A stretch of DNA of 10,995 nt from Chitinophagaceae bacterium (GTDB lineage Bacteria; Bacteroidota; Bacteroidia; Chitinophagales; Chitinophagaceae): NCBI GenBank assembly GCA_016786525.1, contig JAEUVW010000111.1, forward strand, positions 1-10,995. The letters are read 5' to 3'. Below are positions 5,633 through 10,995 of the stretch, piece by piece; position 1 is the first letter of the stretch; each line of letters opens with the position of its first letter. The notes below the pieces were generated by a model. That model had not been told where the DNA came from. It did not search any database and saw only the letters and a program-made list of their open reading frames with translations. Made by a program: the position numbers and the translations under genes.

Positions 5633-6673
5633 TTAAAAATAGCTCCTGGCCTGCGGCCTGCCCCAGAACCGGATGCCCATACCGGGGCGCTGTGCTGTAC
5701 TGACCTTAGCATTTTCATAGCGCAGGCCTTCGGCAATATCCTCGCTGAGCAGCAAAGGGCCGTCTGCATCCAGTTCGTCCACCAGGGGCGACAAATGGAC
5801 CATTGCCGCCGTTCCGATAGTGCTTTCATTCATCGAGCCCAGCATGATCTTCAGGCCGCGTTGCCGGGCCTCTGCAATCATACGCAATGCAGGCGTAATG
5901 CCCCCGCATTTGGTCAGCTTGATGTTGATGCCGTCGAAGGCTGCAGCGCAGCGGGATACATCCTGCTCCTGTACGCAGCTTTCGTCGGCGAAGACCGGTA
6001 TTCCCGAAAGGGCTTTCAGCTCCGCCATCGCGTCCCATTCCCCTTTAGCCAGGGGCTGTTCGATCAGGCGTACGCCCAGCTTTTCCAGCTCGGGCAACAG
6101 CCGTTTGGCCTCGTCAAACGAAAAGGCTTCGTTGGCGTCGATACGGAAAGCGCTTCCCGTATGTTTCCTCAGCTCTTCCAGCAGGCTGATATCCTCTGCC
6201 CTGGTCATCTTGATCTTGTACAGGGGCCAGGGATGCGCCTGCAGCTTTCCGATCATCCGCTCCGCGGTATCCGTGCCCAGGGTATAGTCGGTAAGGGGCG
6301 CTTCATCGGAGGCAATACCCAGCAAACGACGCAGGGGCATGTTCCGCATCTGTGCAAAAAGGTCCCAGCCGGCAATGTCCAAAGCCGCGACCAGGAAGTT
6401 GTTGCCGGGAAACAGGTGATGCAGAAAATGCCAGAAACGTTGGGGGTCGGTGAGCGCATAACGCTCTACCGGCAGGCGTTTGGCCTCCAGCTCGGCCTGC
6501 ATGCCAGCCACGGATACATCGTAGTACTGAATGGCCGGGGCTTCTCCATAGCCCAGCCAATGGCGCAGGCCCAGGGATACGACCAGCGCAGGCTGATGGG
6601 TCTTCGTGCCCTTGCTGATGGTAAACGGGTATTCAAACGGCAATTCAAAAGAATAATGGCGCAGCTGCAGCAT
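5633..6673 (-). CDS. Dipeptide epimerase (enolase superfamily, L-Ala-D/L-Glu epimerase type)
   Basis: The 346-residue protein is a muconate-lactonizing-subgroup enolase. It has an N-terminal capping domain (1 to about 120) and a TIM barrel with all catalytic positions: YKIKMT with K153/K155 (KxK), RIDANEA with D179, LIEQP with E205, FADES with D230 (D179, E205 and D230 bind Mg2+), and NIKLTKCGG with K252. The lysine pair would abstract and return the alpha proton. D302 and D304 in LDADGP match the DxD motif that holds the dipeptide amino group and marks dipeptide epimerases. The usual substrate is L-Ala-D-Glu released from murein, turned into L-Ala-L-Glu for reuse. Relatives in Bacteroidota include enzymes with other specificities, for example D-Ala-D-Ala in Cytophaga hutchinsonii, so the exact substrate is not settled. 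The neighbour murB supports a peptidoglycan link. It starts 44 bp from the divergent membrane glycosyltransferase. Confidence 0.93.
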   Translation of the reverse strand: MLQLRHYSFELPFEYPFTISKGTKTHQPALVVSLGLRHWLGYGEAPAIQYYDVSVAGMQAELEAKRLPVERYALTDPQRFWHFLHHLFPGNNFLVAALDIAGWDLFAQMRNMPLRRLLGIASDEAPLTDYTLGTDTAERMIGKLQAHPWPLYKIKMTRAEDISLLEELRKHTGSAFRIDANEAFSFDEAKRLLPELEKLGVRLIEQPLAKGEWDAMAELKALSGIPVFADESCVQEQDVSRCAAAFDGINIKLTKCGGITPALRMIAEARQRGLKIMLGSMNESTIGTAAMVHLSPLVDELDADGPLLLSEDIAEGLRYENAKVSTAQRPGMGIRFWGRPQARSYF

Positions 6674-6689
6674 TGGATAAAATTGCGAC

Positions 6690-6697
6690 TATTTTTG
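6690..6697 (+). promoter_or_regulatory. Putative -7 promoter box for the membrane glycosyltransferase
   Basis: TATTTTTG is an exact TAnnTTTG match 20 bp before the ATG at 6718, so a transcript would have a leader of roughly 10-15 nt. The only nearby TTG (6673-6675) is 14 bp upstream, shorter than the usual gap of about 20 bp, so the -33 side is weak. The box sits in the 44-bp divergent spacer. No matching box was seen for the epimerase on the other strand. Confidence 0.5.
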
Positions 6698-6717
6698 CAG
6701 ACTATAAAACAAAATAA

Positions 6718-8394
6718 ATGCCCCGTATTCCACTCTGGATCTTCGCACTGCTTGCAGCGCTTTATTTTTCTGCCGCCAGGGTAGACCTGATGGATATTGA
6801 TGCGACCCAGTATGCCGAGATCAGCCGGGAGATGGCGCAAAGCGGCGACTACCTGCAGGTGTACGACAGGGGCAACAATTACCTGGACAAACCTCCTTTG
6901 CTGTTCTGGATGAGCGCCTGCAGCATCAAACTGCTGGGCGCCACGAACCTGGGGTACAAACTGCCCTCGCTGCTGATGGCCCTGCTGGCCCTGTACGCCA
7001 CGTACCGCCTTGCCCGGCTCCTGTATGATGAGAATACCGGCCGGGTGGCAGCCCTGATCCTGGGCAGCTGCCAGGGTATGTTCCTGATGACGAATGATGT
7101 GCGCTGCGACCTGATGCTGATGGGCTGGGTGGTCACGGCCATATGGCTTCTGAAAGAATGGTCGCTGAACGGGCGCTGGCTGTACTTCCTGGGCGGCGGT
7201 ACCGCCATAGGCCTGGGCATGATGACCAAAGGCCCGATCGGCCTGCTGGCGCCTGCTTTTGCGCTGGGTATAGACTGGGTGCTGAAACGGGAGTGGAAAC
7301 AAATCTTCCGCTGGCAATACCTGTTGCTGCTGCTCCTTGTACTGATCATCCTGCTGCCGATGAGCATAGGCCTGTACCAGCAGTTTGACCTGCATATGGC
7401 CAAATCGGTGAACGGGAAAACGGGCACTTCGGGCCTGAAGTTTTTCTACTGGACGCAAAGCTTCGGCCGCATCACCGGCGAAAATGACTGGAACAACGGA
7501 TCCGACATTTCTTTCCAGCTGGTGAATATGCTCTGGTCTTTCCTGCCCTGGATCTTTATCCTGCTGCCGGCTTTGTTCCTCAGTATCCGCACGCTGATCC
7601 GGCAAAAGGGAAAGCTGCATGCCGGTCAGGAGTGGGTCTCTACGGGCGGATTCCTGCTGTGCTACCTGGCCGTGGGCCTGTCGAAGTACCAGTTGCCGCA
7701 TTACATTTTTGTTGCTTTCCCCCTGGCAGCGATTGCCTGTGCACAGCTCATCAGGGATTGCTATACATCGGGTCTTTACCCCCGCCTGGGCTCCGTGCTC
7801 ACAAAGATTGTAGGCGGGGCGGGGCTCCTGCTGTTTGTCGGCCTCCTGCTGATCCTTACACTGGTATTTCCCGCAGGCATGCCCTGGCTGCTGGGCTGCG
7901 CCCTGGCTCTGGCCGTTTACTTCTTCATCCTGCTGCGCAAAAAACAGCAAGGGAAAATGATCGTATCCGGTGCTGCGGCAATGATCCTGATCAACATCTT
8001 CCTGACGCATCACTTCTATTACCGGCTGATGCAGTACCAGGTGGGTATAAAAGCGGGAAAGTATATTGCGGAGCAGGGCATACCGGCCGGTGAGATCATG
8101 GCATACCGCATGCACGACCCGCTGAATTCGCTGCACTACTACGCCCGCCGGGTGATCCGGGTAAAAGACGATGCCGGCTACCTGCCGCCTTCCGTACAAT
8201 ATGTACTGACCCAGCAAGAGGGGCTTGAAGAGCTGCAGCAACGCGGCTACGGGCTGCAGGTGCTGCTCAGCGACCGTTTGTTTAAAGTGAGTGAGCTCAC
8301 GCCCGACTTTATCAACATCAGCAAACGCGACCAGGCAACAAGCCCTTATTATTTCTGTAAGATAACGGCGCAGGGCAACAGCCTAGCGCAATAA
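6718..8394 (+). CDS. ArnT/PMT-like integral-membrane glycosyltransferase (GT83/GT39 fold)
   Basis: The 558 residues have about 11-12 membrane helices over the first ~430 and a C-terminal, probably periplasmic, domain (about 440-558). Such enzymes move a sugar from a polyprenyl-phosphate carrier to an acceptor outside the inner membrane. Family marks: the first loop has an acidic pair, D26 and D28 in DIDATQYAE, followed by SREMAQSGDY and YLDKPPLLFWM (55-65), equivalent to the DE..YAE and EKPP signatures of ArnT, with K58 near the lipid phosphate. Other blocks are TNDVRCDLML around 124-133 and GLGMMTKGPIGLL around 163-175, both typical of the PMT_2 group. The true sugar and acceptor cannot be read; lipid A aminoarabinose transfer is not supported because no arn genes are nearby. 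It is divergent from the epimerase and its last 12 bp overlap the convergent GT9 gene. Confidence 0.9.
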   Translation: MPRIPLWIFALLAALYFSAARVDLMDIDATQYAEISREMAQSGDYLQVYDRGNNYLDKPPLLFWMSACSIKLLGATNLGYKLPSLLMALLALYATYRLARLLYDENTGRVAALILGSCQGMFLMTNDVRCDLMLMGWVVTAIWLLKEWSLNGRWLYFLGGGTAIGLGMMTKGPIGLLAPAFALGIDWVLKREWKQIFRWQYLLLLLLVLIILLPMSIGLYQQFDLHMAKSVNGKTGTSGLKFFYWTQSFGRITGENDWNNGSDISFQLVNMLWSFLPWIFILLPALFLSIRTLIRQKGKLHAGQEWVSTGGFLLCYLAVGLSKYQLPHYIFVAFPLAAIACAQLIRDCYTSGLYPRLGSVLTKIVGGAGLLLFVGLLLILTLVFPAGMPWLLGCALALAVYFFILLRKKQQGKMIVSGAAAMILINIFLTHHFYYRLMQYQVGIKAGKYIAEQGIPAGEIMAYRMHDPLNSLHYYARRVIRVKDDAGYLPPSVQYVLTQQEGLEELQQRGYGLQVLLSDRLFKVSELTPDFINISKRDQATSPYYFCKITAQGNSLAQ

Positions 8395-9525
8395 GGATTG
8401 CAGGGCCGACAATACCTGCAGCGGCTGGATGCTGTGCATATCGCGGCTTACCGCCCTATAAAAAGGACCTTTTGCCGAAGCCTCGTATTCGCGGGTGTAA
8501 AGCGTTTTTACCGCATGGAAGCCTGCGGGTTCATACCCAACAAAACGGGCAGCGTTCACACCATTGGCCAGGATAACGGCCGGTTTCCGGAAAGCCACGG
8601 CAGCATGTGCAGCCATCGTATCGCCTGTAATCACTGCTGCAGACTGCGCTATCCTTTCGAGCGTCTCCACCAGCTTTGTTTCGCCTGTGATAGACGACAC
8701 TTTGGTTGCGGCAACGATCTGCTCCGCCACCGGTATTTCGTTTTTACCCCCGGCGAGCAAGGGCTCATACCCATGCTGCAGCAACAGCCTGACCAAACCG
8801 ATCCAATGCGTCAGCGGCCAGGTTTTGCTCCCGGCGGAAGCGCCGATAAAGCAGACGACGAACTGGCGGGCAGTCGGCACCAGGGCCGGGAGGTTAAGCT
8901 GCAGCGCCGACAGGTCAAGACCGCTGTTGTCTGCGGCAAAGGCGCGGTTGAAGTAAAATTCATGCTGCCCTTCTGCCCCGGCAAACAGGTCGGTGTACAG
9001 CTCATCCGACGCCTCGTTCCATTGTTGTGCCGCAAAAGAGTTCACACACCCGATACGCTGAGGGGCGGCGGAAGCCAGTGTCACCATATCGTCCAGCAGC
9101 AGGGGCCGGGTACGCGAAGGACAGATCACGATGCTGAATCCGGCATTGCGGACTTCCTGCCAGAATTGTACCCGGTACCGGTCGTCGGAAAAGTAGCGGC
9201 TCTTGTCCAGCCAAAGCGCATTGTCTACCGCAGCAGCATCATAACGCTCAAAGATGGGTTTCCAGACTGCATTGCCGATGAGGGTCACCCTGTAGCCCGC
9301 GAAACGGTTGGAGGCCTGCCAGGCAAACAGGAAATTGCGGAACAGCAGGTAATCGCCGATGTCATCCAGGCGTACGATGGCGAGCCGCTTCCTGGCCGGG
9401 CGGTCAATGGCAGGCAATTGCTCTACTTCCTGTTTCCATGCGGCAAACTGGTGCAGGACTTTCCTGGCGTCGCGCTTTTCGCTGCGCGAGCGGGCGTAGA
9501 GCGCTATGTTGCGGAAAAGACTCAT
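8383..9525 (-). CDS. Glycosyltransferase family 9 (ADP-heptose:LPS heptosyltransferase-like)
   Basis: The 380-residue protein has the GT-B fold signatures of GT9: RLDDIGDYLLFRNFL (52-66) at the first Rossmann strand, the nucleotide-sugar segment FIGASAGSKTWPLTHWIGLV (227-245), with the conserved lysine K234, and the C-terminal GETKLVETLERIA...VITGDTMAAHAA (281-309), equivalent to the usual TDSGPMHLA loop (here with Met and Ala replacing Gly-Pro). The family transfers heptose or a related sugar from an ADP-sugar to lipopolysaccharide core or other glycans at the inner face of the inner membrane. The acceptor is unknown. The first ~45 residues are basic and helical, possibly for membrane contact. 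It starts 7 bp after the ABC-F stop, with GGGCAGGG before the ATG, so the two are one transcription unit. Its stop overlaps the convergent membrane glycosyltransferase by 12 bp. Confidence 0.93.
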   Translation of the reverse strand: MSLFRNIALYARSRSEKRDARKVLHQFAAWKQEVEQLPAIDRPARKRLAIVRLDDIGDYLLFRNFLFAWQASNRFAGYRVTLIGNAVWKPIFERYDAAAVDNALWLDKSRYFSDDRYRVQFWQEVRNAGFSIVICPSRTRPLLLDDMVTLASAAPQRIGCVNSFAAQQWNEASDELYTDLFAGAEGQHEFYFNRAFAADNSGLDLSALQLNLPALVPTARQFVVCFIGASAGSKTWPLTHWIGLVRLLLQHGYEPLLAGGKNEIPVAEQIVAATKVSSITGETKLVETLERIAQSAAVITGDTMAAHAAVAFRKPAVILANGVNAARFVGYEPAGFHAVKTLYTREYEASAKGPFYRAVSRDMHSIQPLQVLSALQSLLR

Positions 9526-9532
9526 CCCTGCC

Positions 9533-10995
9533 CTAGCCCAGCTTTTCTTCGAGTTCCATCACTTCTTCGAAGGCTTTGTCGTATTGTGCGCTCAGGGTAT
9601 CAAATTGCGCTCCGAGTTTTTTATACAGTTCATCCAGCTGGCGGAATTTTTCCTTATCCTGGTATACCTGCGGATCGGCCAGCGCCGCTTCGGTCTTTTC
9701 TTTTTCCGACTTGCATTTGTTCAGGTCTTCTTCCAGCTTCTGGAAATTGCGCTGCTTGCTTTGCAGTTCTTTTCTCAGGGTCTTTTTTTCATCTTCGCTG
9801 ACTTGCTTTTTCTCCGGCTTGGGAGCGGCTTTCGGAGCGGGAGCGGCGGCCTGTTCGGCTTGTTTCGCTTTGGCAGCTTTCTCCTGCTTGTACACCAGCC
9901 ATTCGTTGTACGGGCCTTTGAATTCTTTGATCTCACCGTCTTCGATCTCCCAGATCTTATTGGCCGTCTTGCTGATGAAGTAACGGTCGTGCGACACGAT
10001 GACGAGTGTACCCTGGTATTTGTTCAGGGCATCGATCAGCATTTCCACGCTCTGCATATCAAGGTGGTTCGTCGGCTCATCCAGCATCAGGAAGTTGGCT
10101 TTGGCCACGATGGTCTTCGCCAGCGCCACACGCGCCTTTTCCCCCCCGGAGAGGACTTTGATTTTTTTGAACACGTCGTCGCCGCTGAACAGGAAGCAGC
10201 CCAGTATCTGGCGGAGTTCTACTTCTGTTTTCCCGCTGCCGCAGAGCTTCAGTTCTTCGAGTATTTCGTTGTTGACGTCCAGCGATTCAAGCTGGTGCTG
10301 TGCGTAGAAGCTTTCTTCTACGTTGTGCCCGGGCTTGCGCTCTCCCTCTATGGGCTCGGCCCCGGAGATGATGCGCAGCAGGGTGGACTTACCCTTACCA
10401 TTGGCACCGATCAGGGCGATCTTATCCCCGCGCATGATCTCTGCGGAGGTATTTTTCAGGATGGTCAGTTTGCCGAATGATTTGCTGACATTGGTCAGGG
10501 TGCAGATGATCTTGCCGGGCTGCACGCCGACATCAAAATTGATGTTCATGACGGGCACGCTGGTATCCGGGGCTTCTATTATTTCCAGTTTATCGAGGCG
10601 CTTCACAGCAGACTGTGCCTGCGCCGCTTTAGTGGCCTGGGCGCGGAAGCGTTCTATAAAGCGCTCTTCTTTTTTGATATAATCCTGTTGGTTTTCATAC
10701 GCCCGTTGCTGCAATTCCATACGCTCCACTTTTTCTTTCAGGAAGAAGGAATAGTTGCCCGTATAGGGTACCAGATCGCGCTGCCATACTTCCACTATTT
10801 TGGTCACCATACGGTCCAGGAAATGACGGTCATGCGATACCACTACCACAGAACCGGGATAGCTCTGAAGGTACCGTTCCAGCCACTCGATAGAAGGTAA
10901 GTCAAGGTGGTTGGTCGGCTCATCGAGTAGCAGGAGCTGTGGCGCCTGCAACATCATCTTAGCAAGTAACACACGCATGCGCCAGCCTCCGCTGA
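9533..10995 (-). CDS. ABC-F family ATPase (ribosome-associated), 5' part beyond the window
   Basis: The frame runs open to the right edge. The bases before the Met at 10978 encode SGGWR, the first-domain ABC signature, so that Met is internal and the start lies outside. Counting from it: Walker B LLLLDEPTNHLD (15-26), switch His in VVSHDRHF (47-53), the inter-domain helical linker QQRAYENQQDYIKKEERFIERF (about 90-111), second-domain Walker A GANGKGKST (191-199), signature LSGGEKARVALAK (276-288), Walker B FLMLDEPTNHLD (296-307), VSHDRYF (328-334), then an Ala/Lys/Pro-rich hinge (about 366-392) and a coiled coil (395-481). No transmembrane segments are present. ABC-F proteins act at the ribosomal E site. 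The C-terminal coiled coil is of the Uup/YheS/YdiF sort; which paralogue this is cannot be fixed without the N-terminus. It probably heads an operon with the GT9 gene. Confidence 0.96.
   Translation of the reverse strand, partial: SGGWRMRVLLAKMMLQAPQLLLLDEPTNHLDLPSIEWLERYLQSYPGSVVVVSHDRHFLDRMVTKIVEVWQRDLVPYTGNYSFFLKEKVERMELQQRAYENQQDYIKKEERFIERFRAQATKAAQAQSAVKRLDKLEIIEAPDTSVPVMNINFDVGVQPGKIICTLTNVSKSFGKLTILKNTSAEIMRGDKIALIGANGKGKSTLLRIISGAEPIEGERKPGHNVEESFYAQHQLESLDVNNEILEELKLCGSGKTEVELRQILGCFLFSGDDVFKKIKVLSGGEKARVALAKTIVAKANFLMLDEPTNHLDMQSVEMLIDALNKYQGTLVIVSHDRYFISKTANKIWEIEDGEIKEFKGPYNEWLVYKQEKAAKAKQAEQAAAPAPKAAPKPEKKQVSEDEKKTLRKELQSKQRNFQKLEEDLNKCKSEKEKTEAALADPQVYQDKEKFRQLDELYKKLGAQFDTLSAQYDKAFEEVMELEEKLG

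Noticed and set aside
5438..6784. 448-codon open frame on the plus strand opposite murB's start and the epimerase
   Set aside because: The opposite strand encodes enzymes with complete catalytic motifs; this frame has no recognisable domain and crosses an intergenic hairpin region.
6466..8241. 591-codon open frame on the minus strand opposite the membrane glycosyltransferase
   Set aside because: Its product is rich in Gln/His/Arg without domain features, while the plus frame gives a coherent multi-helix membrane enzyme.
6718..8394. Calling the membrane glycosyltransferase arnT (lipid A aminoarabinose transferase)
   Set aside because: Fold motifs fit the wider family, but no arn pathway genes are in view and the family covers many sugars and acceptors.
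8398..9801. 467-codon plus-strand frame opposite the GT9 gene
   Set aside because: It runs through two real genes and their junction; the minus strand has the GT9 signatures.
10976..10978. Met codon as the start of the ABC-F gene
   Set aside because: The five codons before it encode the first-domain ABC signature SGGWR and the frame is open to the window edge, so it is internal.

Overview
The window looks like a chromosomal segment of a Bacteroidota bacterium, most likely Chitinophagaceae or a close relative (for example Chitinophaga- or Niastella-like). This is an inference. It rests on a secreted NHL/Ig-like repeat protein of the gliding and type IX secretion kind, start regions that are AT-rich and mostly lack a Shine-Dalgarno sequence, TAnnTTTG-type -7 promoter boxes, and a Bacteroidota-style HTH/coiled-coil protein. 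Coding DNA is moderately GC-rich, and the long spacer at 3414-3812 is clearly AT-rich.

Layout. (1) 1-2711, minus: the first 903 residues of a very large secreted protein, with a signal peptide, six 57-residue NHL blades and seven 80-residue Ig-like modules. It runs off the left edge. (2) 2712-3413: a promoter box and hairpins, a possible 31-residue membrane peptide (plus), and a 122-residue membrane-anchored coiled-coil protein (minus). (3) 3414-3812: AT-rich spacer with a phased ATTAAAC repeat cluster, leading into a 191-residue HTH plus coiled-coil protein (plus, 3813-4388). (4) 4503-6673, minus: murB (peptidoglycan precursor synthesis), preceded on the same strand by a dipeptide epimerase (probably murein peptide recycling), with a hairpin-rich spacer between them. 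(5) 6718-8394, plus: an ArnT/PMT-like integral-membrane glycosyltransferase, divergent from the epimerase over a 44-bp spacer that holds an exact TAnnTTTG box. (6) 8383-10995, minus: an ABC-F ATPase, cut by the right edge, followed 7 bp later by a GT9 heptosyltransferase-like enzyme whose stop overlaps the end of the membrane glycosyltransferase by 12 bp.

Functionally the window is mostly cell-envelope housekeeping: peptidoglycan building and salvage, sugar transfer from a lipid carrier, LPS or other surface glycan assembly, and one giant surface or secreted repeat protein. I found no CRISPR array, rRNA, tRNA, transposase, prophage or recognisable defence system. The observations most worth a second look are the three-module (about 720 bp) higher-order repeat inside the Ig array, the helically phased ATTAAAC cluster before the HTH gene, the hairpin pair upstream of murB, and the unannotated-size membrane peptide.
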